NCBI RefSeq assembly: GCF_031755915.1
Contig: NC_083383.1
Coordinates: forward strand, 19,395,001-19,459,000
DNA length: 64,000 nucleotides
From: Ziziphus jujuba
Lineage: Eukaryota; Streptophyta; Magnoliopsida; Rosales; Rhamnaceae
Direction of reading: 5' to 3'
The stretch's first letter is position 1, and each line of letters starts with the position of its first letter. Positions 11,240 to 21,949 of this stretch are shown piece by piece. A program made the translations under genes and the position numbers. Under the pieces are notes generated by a model, which was not told the DNA's origin, did not search any database, and worked only from the letters and a program-made list of their open reading frames with translations.

Positions 11240-12395
11240 AGAATTTTGTTTGTGTTTGATCTACCTTATTTACTTTGTTTTGTTTGGTGTTTTTCTACAA
11301 TTTTAACATTAGATTACTGTCATTTCTTATTCATACATGTTCTGCCAAAAAGAAAAAAAAAAAAATCCTTCATAGCCAAATTTGATTCCATTTGTTAGCC
11401 GAATTCTTGCTTTCTAGTTTGTTGGTTGGTTTTGCATAATAGTTCTTAGTAATTTGGTTTATTGTTTATTTTTATTTGCTGTTTTAACCTTAATTAGCTG
11501 TGTTCATATATTCAAAAAAAAAAAAAAGAAAAAGAAAAAAAAGAGGAATTTTGAGAACATACTGGAACATACTGCATAAACCTAAAATTTTTACAATTTA
11601 TTTTTGCTTGGAAGTTTGGATTGGGTTTGATCATTTGTGGGCTTTGGAATTGCAATTTTCCTATAGTGATTGAGCTGCTGGAGATTGCATGATATTGTTT
11701 TGGTTAGTGATTTAAAAAAAAAAAGGAAAGAAGAAAAAGCCTAAGTTTAACAAAAATGTTGGGCAAAAAGGCTGGTTTAAAAGATTGCAAATTGAGTTTG
11801 TTTGAATTTGGAAAATTCAATTGTGTTAGTGGGAGTTTCTGTCTATTCAATATTAGTTTCTGGATATCAGAATATTATGTGCCAAAATTAATTGGATTAA
11901 AATTGGGTAAAGGATTTGAGACAAAGACCTAAATTACGAGAACTACAACCAATAACTATTTCATACTTTATTCGAGTTTTGTTCTTGTTAATTGTTTAAT
12001 CCTTAATCCTTTTCTAAATTTGATCTTTGAATTTTGGTTTCTTATTTTTCTATTTTATCTTTTTACTAAATTTGAAAAATTGTCTTGTTAATTTTCTTTG
12101 CTTTTGGTATTAAAGCTGAGATTAGATTTTATCAATTCACTTGGAAATTGCTTGCTACTTGCTTTTGTGTAATTGATAGGTTTAATTAGAACATACTTGT
12201 GATCTAGTTGCTGGTTTAAGTGTGTTTTAAAAAATCTTTGAGATATTCTTTTAAGTCTAAAAAGGCAAGAGAGTGTGAGCCTAAAAAAGAGTCAAAAGCT
12301 GAAACTAGTGTGTAAACATGAGTGTCGAGACCTTATTTGAGTGATACATGCGAGGGAGTGGATTTGGTGAGGTTTTCTTGTATTATTTCACTAAC
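11240..12395 (+). other. Element A untranslated leader
   Basis: A ~1.15 kb leader between primer site and gag ATG with no conserved frame. It contains long oligo-A and A/G runs (11348-11365, 11513-11540, 11712-11740). Leaders of the other F1 elements have matching homopolymer tracts at equivalent places. The last part reads GTGTCGAGACCTTATTTGAG, conserved just upstream of gag in F1 copies. Confidence 0.6.
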
Positions 12396-13541
12396 ATGAT
12401 AGATTCAAGAATAAGAAGAGGAGGAGACTCTCTAAGAAATCTGGAAGACAAATTCATGGGATTCAAAGGAGAATCAAAAGCAACGGAAAGTGAAGGCGAA
12501 CCTACCGACATGTTGGCGGTTTTGGAACAACTACAAATGATGAATGCTCGCTTTGATTAACTTGATCAAAGAATGGACAGATTTGAAAATTTCCAAGGAG
12601 GACCCAAGGATAAAGTTACATGGAGGCCGTGATTAAGGTCGAGGAGGCCGCGAATGCTTTAGGGAAGAAGTTGGAGTAGGTGATTTTGGAGATAAACTTA
12701 AGGAGGAGTTCAAAGATATTTTTGCACTCCAAGGAAGAGAAAATGTGGAAGACAAGCCCAAGATGAAGATGATGACCTTGGAAATATTAAGGTACCACCA
12801 TTTTTAGGAAAGAGTGATCCGAAGGCTTACTTAGAATAGGAAGAACGAATGGAGATGATCTTCGATTGTCATAACTACTCGGAGGCTAAAAAGGTTAAGT
12901 TGGCCACTTTGGAATTTGGACATTATACAGTACAATGGTGGAATAATGAGTAAAGCACCCGAGGGAGAGTTGGTGATGAGCTAATAACCACTTGGTGACA
13001 AATGAAAGGAGCCATGAGGAAGAGATTTGTACCAAGCCATTACCATATGTTGTTGCATCAAATACTACAATCTTCATCTTAAGGAATTAGGTCGGCAGAA
13101 GACTACTACAAGGATATGGAGATGCTCATGATGAGGTTAAGCATGTATGAAGACCGTGAGGCAACAATGATGTGATTTTTGGGAGCTTTAAATCGAGATA
13201 TTGCTAACCAAGTGAAATTACAACAATATGTGGAGTTGGAAGAGATGCTACATGTGGCCATTAAAATTGAGAGCCAACTCAAGAGGAGGGGTTGTAGTTC
13301 ACGGTTTAGTGGTGTTTCAAACAGCGAGAGGCCAAGTTCAAGTGTTTGGAGAAGTAATCCTGCCTTTGAATCAAAGCTAAAACCGAAATTGGAGGAAGGA
13401 AGCTCCAATCGACCAAGGAGGTGCAATCTGGCCAAATCCTCATAAACACCAATCGAGTGATAAGTGTGATTCTAAACCATCTAGAGCTTGTGACATTGTG
13501 TGTTTTTAAGTGTTAAGGCCGATGACATGCTGCCCATCAAT
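12396..13541 (+). pseudogene. Element A gag, decayed
   Basis: Starts at ATG in MIDSRIRRGGDSLRNLED, with the conserved 'LEQLQMMNARFD' coiled-coil-like stretch. The capsid core follows across broken frames (DDDLGNIKVPPF, ALNRDIANQVKLQQYVELEE, HVAIKIESQLKRR). It ends in a CCHC zinc knuckle at about 13498-13539 with C-FKC, H and C in place but two stops in the knuckle. Gag would coat the RNA genome in cytoplasmic particles. At least six stops or frameshifts make it non-coding now. Confidence 0.85.
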
Positions 13542-13558
13542 GTCCAAACTGAAGAATT

Positions 13559-15530
13559 ATGGTGGTGAAGGATAATGGAGAGTTGGAGTCCGATAGTGAT
13601 GAAGCTGAAGTTGAAACCGAACATGATGAGGAAGGCTTTGAAGAAGAAGAACATGGTGAACTCGAGACACAACAAGCTTCAAAGGTTGAATTAAGCTTGG
13701 TGGCAAGAAGAGTATTGACCATGTACAAGGATGAAGATCAAGCGCAAAGGGAAAACATCTTCCAGACTAGATGTGACATTCAAGATAATATTTGTTGTAT
13801 GATTATTGAAGTTGTGCCAATGTGATGTGAATCCGCCCGAACCCGCTCAACCGACAACCCGCTGGGGTGCCGACCCAATACGGGTGAAGACCGGGCCGAT
13901 CACTAGTTCTCAAGCTAAGAAGTTTAAGGAAAATATTTTTGCCTTTATCTAGGGAGTAATTCATATTCAAAAGGGCATGTCCATACCCAAAGATCCAAGA
14001 CCTATCTTGAGCATACAAGTGGTGAAAGCTGGTACGGACCCGATGAGCAGTTTTGGTGCAATTATGGAGACCGGGAAGCATGAAATGGTTCCAATGTTTC
14101 ATGGATTCAATACATATGTCTAAGAGGACATGGAATCAAGTCAAAGCAGCTTCAAAGTCATCCAAAAAGGGGTTGTACGGACAGTTAGTAAATTTGGCAT
14201 GTTTTCGCTGTATTTTGTGCTGGCTTTACTGTATTGTGCTGAGTTGGCTTTTTCTCTTTCTTCCAAGCAAAGGAAACATGTGGGAATTCATGATCACTTA
14301 TTTGGCATCCTAAAAAGTATATTAAAGCTGATTTGGAGCTCAAATTGGTCAAAGAATGGTCAAAGTCAACTTAGTCAAAAAGCTAGTTTTTAGTTTCCTA
14401 ATTTGATTCTACTTTTTGTTTTAGGAAATTACCATTCCTTTTTGGTTTTTATTTATTTATTTTCTGGAAAAATAATTTTAGGAAATTTATTATTTTATTA
14501 TTTTCATTGTAAATTAATTAATTCCTAGTTCAAAATAAAGGAATTAATTAATCCAAATTAGATTAGGAAAAGAGTGAGAATTTCGGCCACCATAGGAAAC
14601 TACGTTGTATGGCCGGATTTTCCTTTGTTTTTAAGGTTTTATTTCATGGCTTTGTAGCCTATTTAAAGGCTTATTTTTCAATAAGAATTAAGCTTGAATT
14701 TTATACAGAAACTAATTTGTGAGATTGAATTCTCTTTGTTCTTTTGAACACCTAAAACGCCATTAGAGATTGAGTCTTTTAGTTTTGACTTATCAATAGG
14801 ACATCCATCAGCTATTGTGGCATCTTTGATATACCAAGGTTTCTAATCACAGGTTGGTTAGGGGTCAAGGTGACCATTAGAACTTGAACATAATTAGATC
14901 CGGGCTAATATAATATGGGTTTAGGAGCAGGTCGTCCTAGTTTCGTATCACAATGTCATTAATAATGTTGTGGTAGGGAAAATAGGTTTAATAACAATCA
15001 AACATCTTGAACCATATAGACTTCAATGGCTTCATGATAGTAGAGAGATGAAGGTAAATAAACAAGCCAAGGTAAAGTTTAGTACTGACAAATATGTGAA
15101 TATGGTTTTATATGATGTTGTACCTATACATGCTGGTCGTATTTTGTTGGGAAGGCCATGGAAATTTGATAAGGATACCATACATTATGGTCAAGAAAAT
15201 GCCATTTTATTTCAATTTAAAGGAAATAAGATTAAACTAGAGATGTTGACTCCAAAAAAGATATTTAGAGATCAATTGCAAATATAACAAATGAGGGAGG
15301 TTGAACGGCAAAAGGAGAAGACAAGCATGCCATCCATGGTTTCATCTACTAAACAAGAGAGCAAGATTGAACCACATAACCAAGGTAAGTTTTCTAAACC
15401 TAAGAGTGAGAAGAAAAAGAGAGAGGAAGCTGAGAGTGATAAAAAGAGAGAGCAAGCTGAGAGTGAGAAAGAGAAGAAAGAAAAGAAAAAAAAATTTTCT
15501 ATCTTAGCCAAGGTGAGATTAAAAAGGTAG
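13559..15530 (+). pseudogene. Element A protease region and linker, split by a solo LTR
   Basis: 13559-13822 covers the acidic spacer (ESDSDEAEVETEHDEEGFEE) and the protease start. Conserved MII then reads into a damaged catalytic region: the D-S-G triad position has lost a few bases. After the solo LTR (13823-14950) protease resumes at 14956 with VINNVVV, KHLEPYRLQWLHDS, and DVVPIHAGRILLGRPWKFD. A highly charged lysine/glutamate linker follows to ~15530. Aspartic protease would process Gag-Pol. It cannot be active here. Confidence 0.85.
13823..14950 (+). mobile_element. F1 solo LTR inserted in element A protease
   Basis: 1128 bp, starts TGATGTGAATCC and ends TTTCGTATCA, with no primer site or polypurine tract beside it. 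It is flanked by a perfect 5 bp duplication CAATG (13818-13822 and 14951-14955). Removing it restores the protease sequence across the site. A solo LTR forms when the two LTRs of a full element recombine. Confidence 0.95.
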
Positions 15531-15639
15531 TTTTTAGTAATAATCCTATGCTGGTCTTGATGTTTAAATATGCTTATTTAAATTATACAGCTAACTCTGA
15601 AGAGCTTATATTGTAAAGTTCTATATCTTCTATATTGTA

Positions 15640-16335
15640 GAAATTTGAAGATGTCTTTTCAGAGAAGATTCCTAGTGGTTTACCACCTATTCGAGGGATC
15701 GAGCATCAAATAGATTTTATTCCCGGAGCTGTAATTCCTAATAGGCTTGCATATAAAAATAATCTGAGGGAGAAAAATGAACTACAAAGCCAGGTATGTG
15801 AATTGCTTGAAACAGGATACATTAGAAAAATCATGAGTCTATATTCTGTCTCTGTTTTGTTAGTACCTAAGAAGGATTGATCATGGTGTATGTGTGTAGA
15901 TTTTAGGGCTATTAATAATATAACCATTAAGTGTAGGCATCCTATTCCTAGATTAGATGATATGCTTGATGAATTATATAGTGCATCCATATTTTCTAAA
16001 ATTGATCTTAGGAATGAGTATCATCAAATTAGAATGAAAGAGAGAGATGAGTGGAAAACCACATTTAAAACTAAATATAGTTTGTATGAGTGGTTAGTAA
16101 TGTCTTTTGGTTTAACTGATGTACTTAGCACTTCCATGAGATTAATGAACCATGTCATACGTCCATTGATTGGAAAATTTATGGTTGTTTACTTTAATGA
16201 TATTATTGTATATAGCTGAAATTTAGATGATCATGTAGAACATCTTAGGTTAGTTTTAAAAGTGCTTACAAGGAAAGATTGTTTGCTAATTTTAAAAAGT
16301 GTGATTTTGCCAAAATGAGTTTGTATTTTTAGGAT
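15640..16335 (+). pseudogene. Element A reverse transcriptase
   Basis: Reads [102 protein letters not shown] and [13 protein letters not shown]. This is the Ty3/gypsy RT core in order. The active-site YxDD box is YFND, so the first catalytic aspartate is lost, and LRNGYHQI is LRNEYHQI. Stops and a frameshift after ~16219 break the thumb region (LFANFKKC...VFLGFVV equivalent). Confidence 0.9.
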
Positions 16336-17016
16336 TTGTTGTAAGTACTGTAGGGATTACAGTTGATCAATCCAAGGTTAAAACCATACAAGAGTGGCCT
16401 AAACCTACTAGTGTCACCCAGGTAAGGAGTTTTCTTGGTTTGGCTAGCTTTTATAGGAGATTTGTCAAAGATTTTAGCACCATTGCAGCACCTTTGACCA
16501 AAATTGTCAAGAAGAATGTTGGATTCCAATGGGAAGAAGCACAAGAGAAGTCTTTTAATTTGTTGAAAGAAAAATTAATTAATACCCCTTTATTGGTTTT
16601 ACCAAATTTTTCTAAAACTTTTGAAATTGAATGTGATGCTTTAGGATAGGTATTGGAGCTGCATTGATGTAAGAAGGAAAACCTATAGCCTACTTTAGTG
16701 AGAAGTTGAATAGAGTGGCATTGAAGTATCCAACCTAAGACAAAGAGATGTATGCTTTGGTTCAAGCTTTGGAGATATGGCAACATTACTTGATGCCAAA
16801 GGAATTTGTGATTCACATAGTTCATGAATATTTAAAGCACATCAAAGGCCAAGGGAAGCTTAACCGAAGGCATGGAGGATGGATTGAATTCATTGAGACT
16901 TTTTCTTATGCCATTCACTACAAGAAAGCTAAGAAAAACGTGGTTACCGATGCATTATCACGAAAGTACGTATTATTTTCATCCTTAGATGCTAGATTGC
17001 TTAGTTTTGAACAATG
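16336..17016 (+). pseudogene. Element A RT thumb/connection and RNase H
   Basis: Connection reads [20 protein letters not shown] with [19 protein letters not shown]. RNase H follows with TFEIECDA (catalytic Asp region), a frame break at ~16645, then [40 protein letters not shown] and VVTDALSRK. The HSDHESLKHI motif has become [10 protein letters not shown], losing a catalytic aspartate. Confidence 0.85.
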
Positions 17017-17039
17017 AAAAGAAATTTAAGAGCATGATA

Positions 17040-18244
17040 GTGACCTTGGTGAAATATATAGAAATTGTGCTAAACATAGCTATGATAAATTTTATATTTT
17101 TGAGGGGTATTTGTTTTAAAAAAGTGAACTTTGTGTACCTAATTGTAGCATTAGGGAATTGTTAGATAGGGAAGGTCATGGTAGGGGCTTAATGGGACAC
17201 TTTAGTGTTGTAAAAACTTTATCCATATTGTAAGAACATTTTTATTGGCCGAATATGAGGAGAGATGTGGAAAGGATATGTGAGAGGTGTTTAAAGTGTA
17301 AGAAATCAAAGTCCAAGTTGAAACCGCACGGCTTGTATATGCCTTTACCTATTGCTTCTTATCCGTGAGTTGATTTATTTATGGATTTTGTACTTGGTTT
17401 ACCTAGGTTTAGGATGGGTAAAGATTCAATTTTTGTTGTAGTTGATAGATTTTCTAAGATGGCACACTTCATTACATGTAACAAAACTGATGATGTATCT
17501 CATGTAGCTAATTTGTTCTTTAGGAAAGTGGTAAGACTTCATGGTATGCCTAAGACAATTATTTTCGATAGGGATGCTAAGTTCTTAACCTATTTTTGGA
17601 AAACATTGTTAGCCACTAAACTTTTATTTTCAACTACTTGTCATCCACCAATTGATGGACAAACTAAAGTAGTGAATAAAACTTTGTCTGCATTGTTAAG
17701 AGCATTAGTTAGTAGAAATTTGAGAACTTAGGAGGAATGTTTGCCGTATGTATTTTTTGCTTATAATAGAACCGTACATTCTGCTACTAAATATTATCCA
17801 TTTGAAATTGTTTATGGTTTTAATCTTTTAACTCCATTAGAATTAACACCTTTTTCGTTAAATGAACACGCTAATCTAGATGGAAAATACAAAGCTGAAT
17901 TTGTTAAGCAGTTTCAAGAGAAGACAAAAGCAAACATTGAGAGGAAGATTGAACAATATGCCAAGATTACTAACCAAGGCTGACTAAAAGTAATGCTTGA
18001 ACCAGGAGATAGGGTTTGGTTGCACTTACGAAAGGAGAGGTTTTTCAGAACAACGAAAGTCAAAGCTTATACCTCGAGAAGATAAACCCTTTCAAGTTTT
18101 GGAGAGGATTAATGAAATCGCTTACAAGCTCAACTTACCAGGTGAGTTTAATGTGAGTGCTACCTTTAATGTTGCTGATTTATCTTGGTTTGTTACAGAT
18201 GATGATTTTGATTTAAGGACAAATCCTTTTCAAGAGTAGGGGAA
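17040..18244 (+). pseudogene. Element A integrase and C-terminal tail
   Basis: The N-terminal HHCC zinc site is present (GHF..., [21 protein letters not shown]). The catalytic core reads [48 protein letters not shown] and [17 protein letters not shown]. In DDE terms the two aspartates remain, and the glutamate is Lys (TEVVN changed to TKVVN). ~18 residues near FWKTL are missing. The C-terminal part (WLHL, then PFQVLERINEIAYKLNLPGE, NVSATFNVADLSWF) runs to the polypurine tract at 18239. In this family the frame continues into the 3' LTR. Confidence 0.88.
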
Positions 18245-20322
18245 TGATGAGAATTTTCCTGTACCCGTACAATCAACTACACACTAGGGTACTGATCCTA
18301 TGCAACTGAAAACAGGACCAATTACAAGGGCACAAGTTAAAAGGTATAAGGAAAATCTGGTTAGCTTCATACAATGTGTTATGAAATCTCAAGAATACAT
18401 GATAATACCCAAAGATTCAAGGCTCGTACTGTGCATCCAAGCTGTGAACGTGATTAAGCTCACCAAAAGGCCATGGAATTATGTCAAGGCCAAAGAAAAG
18501 GCATCCAAGTTCATTTTTTTGGCATAAGTCTTCAATATGGTCGAATTAAATTGTAATCCAAGCAAGCTTTGATCATTCCAATCAATGGAAACTTGTGGGG
18601 ACTAGTTCTAATCCTAATTGGCATCTTATATGGCATATTGGATTTGATTTGGAGCTTAAATTTGCAGGTGATTGGACAAAGATAGCTTATTTGGAAAACT
18701 AGTCAAGTACTTTCCAAATCTGAAATTTGACTTTTTGTTTTAGAATATAGCCTTTTATTTTTGTTTTTATTTAATTATTTATAGGAAAAATTAATTTAGG
18801 AAGGTTGGTATTTTATTATTTTGATTGTAAATTAATTAATTTCTATTTCAAAATTAAGGAATTAATTAATATAAATTAGTTTAGGATACTTGGAAAAATT
18901 CGGCACTTTCCTAATCTTTTTTTATGCTGGTCGAATTGAACTTAATTGTTTTAGGATTTGATTTCTTGTAATCTTAGTGATAAGAATCCATCTATACACG
19001 TACAATCAACTACCTACTAGGGTGCTTATCCCTTACAAATAAAGACGGGACCAATCACTAGGGCACAAGCTAGGAAATTTAAGGAAAAGTTGGTTAGCTT
19101 CATCCAAGGAATGATTGAATTTCAAGAGGGCATGACAATACCCGAAGATCCAAAGCCTCTCTTGTGTATCCAAGTTACGAATGCGGAAATAGACCCGATA
19201 AGCTGTTTTGGTACATTTTTGGACCTTGGGCATCAAGAAATAATTCAACACTTTATGAACTCAATTGATATCACCAAGAGGCCATGTAATCATGTCAAGG
19301 CAAAAGCAAAAGCATTTAAATTCCACTTGTGTGCATGACTTTTCTTGTTGGCCGAAATTGCTCATTTTGGTGTTGGATTTGACTTCTTTTGTTTTTCAAG
19401 CAAATTTGACTTATTCCAATCAAGGGTAAACATATGGGAATCATTATTAATCCTATTTGGTATTCTATATGGCATATAGGATAAAAAAAAGCTTAGTTGT
19501 CAACTAGTTAACCAGCTTCCTAATTTGAGTTTGACTTTTTGTTTTAGGAAACTATCTTTTATTTTGGATTTTATTTGTTTATTTGCTGGACCATTTAACT
19601 TAGGAAAGTTGATATTTTATAGTTTCAATTGTAAATTAATTAATTCCGAATTGAAAATGAAAGAATTAATTAATCCAAATTATATTAGGAAATGAGGAGA
19701 ATTCGGCCACACCTAGTTTCCTAATCCTATGGCCAGTTTTCTATAGTATTTTAAGGTTTATTTTGTGTTTTCAAACCTATTTAAAGCTTATATTTTCAAT
19801 GAAAATTCAGTACATTATTTATATAGAAAAATATTTATGAGAAAAAATTCTTTTTGTTCTCTTTGAACATCTATCACTTGACTTATCAATAGGACATCTA
19901 TCATCTATTGTGACATCTTTATTATATACTAAGGTTTTTAATCACAAGTTATATTAAAATCTGAACTTATTTTTGAATCCAGGCTAATATAATTCGGGTT
20001 TAGGGGCAAGTCGACCTAGGTTCGTATCATTTAACCTATTTAAAGGCTTATTTTTCAATGGAACGGCAACTTAGATGATCATTCAAAAATTATTTGTGAA
20101 AAGAATTCTATTTGTTCTTTTTTAATACCTAAAACACCAAATAGAGATCGAGTGTTTTAGTTTGACTTATCAGTAGGACATCCATCACCTATTATGGGAT
20201 CTTCATCATATACCAAGTTTTCTATTCACAAGTTGATTAGGGGTCAAGGTGACCATTAAAATCTGAACTTAATTTCGATTTGGGCTAATATGATACGAGT
20301 TTAGGAGCTTGTCCACCTATTA
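18245..20322 (+). repeat. Element A 3' LTR (split by a solo LTR)
   Basis: Starts TGATGAGAATTTTCC after the purine tract. Pieces are 18245-18977 and 20035-20322. It is clearly closer to the 5' LTR at 9074 than to other F1 LTRs (shared GTACCCGTACAATCAACT and CAACTGAA.ACAGGAC). The last bases read CCACCTATTA instead of CCTAGGTTCGTATCA, a ~7 bp deletion, but the GGTTC duplication follows directly. Confidence 0.9.
18978..20029 (+). mobile_element. F1 solo LTR inside element A 3' LTR
   Basis: 1052 bp from TGATAAGAATCC to GTTCGTATCA. Flanks CTTAG (18973-18977) and TTTAA (20030-20034) are a degraded 5 bp duplication. The host LTR resumes with CCTATTTAAAGGCTTA exactly where it was broken. Confidence 0.85.
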
Positions 20323-20594
20323 GGTTCCTTGGATCTTGCTTACTTGCAATACTATTCATTTAAAGAGAATTGAGGAATTCCACTTTACAAGCACTTTGCT
20401 CTAAGAACTTTAGTTGCATATCCTTGATAGCATGTGTTTCCCCATCATCATCTGATGTTGTTCCATTAACATTTTTCCCGTATCATTCATTGAAAATGAA
20501 TATGATTTTGCAAAAAGTTGGAGTCTTAATATTTACTGGGAAACAACTCATGCATAAATACCTTTTCATTTTCCTTCCAAACTTAAAATGGTTT

Positions 20595-21548
20595 TGATTG
20601 CTTTGAGTCCATTCATTTCTTTGAATCTTTAGCTAACCTCATCCATCCATAAAAGATCTCTAAGTAAAGGCACACCTATATCTTTATCAAAAACCCCATG
20701 CTCAAGGCTTCATGTTTACCTCATTTCTACATCTTATAATTCTTAATGGTGTGAACATTAACCAGCACTTTCTTCTTAATGGCCTCTTTGTTAGGATCAA
20801 CTTTCACTTCAGTGTGATGATACAATCCCATTATCAAGGATGGATGAGTGAGGCTAATAATCTTCTTCTTCTTAATACAAGAAAGAATTGAATCTCTTTT
20901 AAGCCATTCGACATTAATGGACATCCCAAAACAAATGGCAAAAAGAAGTTAAACCATGGCATAGTCTTTTCATTCTGATGAGATGTAGACAAAAAGTTTG
21001 AACAAATGGACGTGTTTCATGTCTTAGCATATCTATTCTTCGAAAAAAGTTTTCTTAACTCGATTTTCACCTTCAGCATTCAAAAACTTGGTATTGGCAA
21101 AACCTATTTTGATTGGTATCTCATCATGATCAAATTTATTATTCACGAACTCAAAGAATTTCTCATTTTATGATGGTGTAGGATTGTAATAATCATTAAT
21201 AGCATCGGTAGAAAAAGTGATTATTCTTCCTCTAAAAAGGCATCTATGATCTATGGCACTTAAGTTAGCCATATCCAATGTCTATCCAAAATCATGCTCT
21301 CAATATAACTTACATGCTCATTTTCATTCAAAAGCCTATTTCTTACCAAAATTTCAAATGGCCTTAAAGTTCTCTCCTTAATAATAGGCTTCCTTAAGGC
21401 AACATAGATTGATTTTCTTTTCTCTACTCTTGCATTAACAAATTTCACATTATGCCTTTTACTAGGACTTGGAAGACTTAGGTTATCCTTTCTTTTCTCA
21501 TTTTTAGGTTCACTTGATTTCGTACTTGCACTAGCTTTTTTAACCTAT
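20595..21548 (-). pseudogene. Relic of 'putative plant transposon protein' domain (retroelement-associated), decayed
   Basis: Minus-strand reading in shifted frames gives KFVNARVEKRKSIYVALRKP, IIKERTLRPFEILVRNRLLN, IESMILDRHWIWLT, then RGRIITFSTDAINDYYN, and later FGMSINVEWLKRDSILS and HPSLIMGLYHHTEV. This follows the plant-specific domain in which ER..., an 'I..R.W' helix, 'FVRG..V.F...AIN.YY', 'TGKSINVG' and 'FPSLIT.LC..AGV' occur in that order. It accompanies some plant retroelements and has no proven activity. Several stops and frameshifts. Element A was inserted just beside it. Confidence 0.55.
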
Positions 21549-21949
21549 TTTAGAAAACAAAGCAAAATAATTAAGAAATGCTCCTTAACTTTAAAACTCA
21601 ACAAATAAATCAAAGACTAGCAAATACTTTAAGAAATTGAAGATAACACTCCAAATTCAACCACCAAATTGACCTTAAACTTATTTCAAACATCTTTTAG
21701 GCATAAATTTTCAATTACTTCCAATAAGGCCAATTCAACTCTCAAAACAGGTCAAAAACCAAAATTAAAGGTAGAGAGATGAAATTAAACCATAAACATA
21801 CTTCAAACTCCACACATAATCAATACCCATTCCAAATTACAACACGAAAATCAAATTCTCTATCTATTCAACCAAATTTTGCACTATCATCTAGAAATTT
21901 AAAAAATTCTAACTTAACATTTAACACCAACTGTAATTTAATCATTTTA
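21549..21949. other. No recognisable feature
   Basis: AT-rich DNA between the minus-strand relic and the TGTAAC-type LTR. No frame or repeat I can name. Confidence 0.4.

Larger units (their letters stand above)
9074..20322 (+). mobile_element. Element A: full-length F1 Ty3/gypsy retrotransposon, decayed, with three nested insertions
   Basis: Flanked by a perfect 5 bp target duplication GGTTC at 9069-9073 and 20323-20327. Order: 5' LTR, tRNA-Met primer site, leader, gag, protease, RT, RNase H, integrase, polypurine tract, 3' LTR. This is the autonomous-type gene order. Nested inside are a foreign solo LTR in the 5' LTR (9960-10967), an F1 solo LTR in protease (13823-14950) and an F1 solo LTR in the 3' LTR (18978-20029). 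Without them the internal region is ~5.9 kb. Many stops and frameshifts, an RT active site changed to YFND and an integrase glutamate changed to lysine show it is dead. Confidence 0.9.

Noticed and set aside
14053..14393. Overlapping 86-87 codon frames in the F1 LTR as an accessory gene
   Set aside because: They lie beyond the conserved pol-tail motif, and other LTR copies do not keep the frame.
15640..18244. Integrated caulimovirus-like pararetrovirus
   Set aside because: Gene order gag-protease-RT-RNase H-integrase with LTRs, primer site and target duplications is Ty3/gypsy. No movement protein or caulimovirus coat motif is seen.
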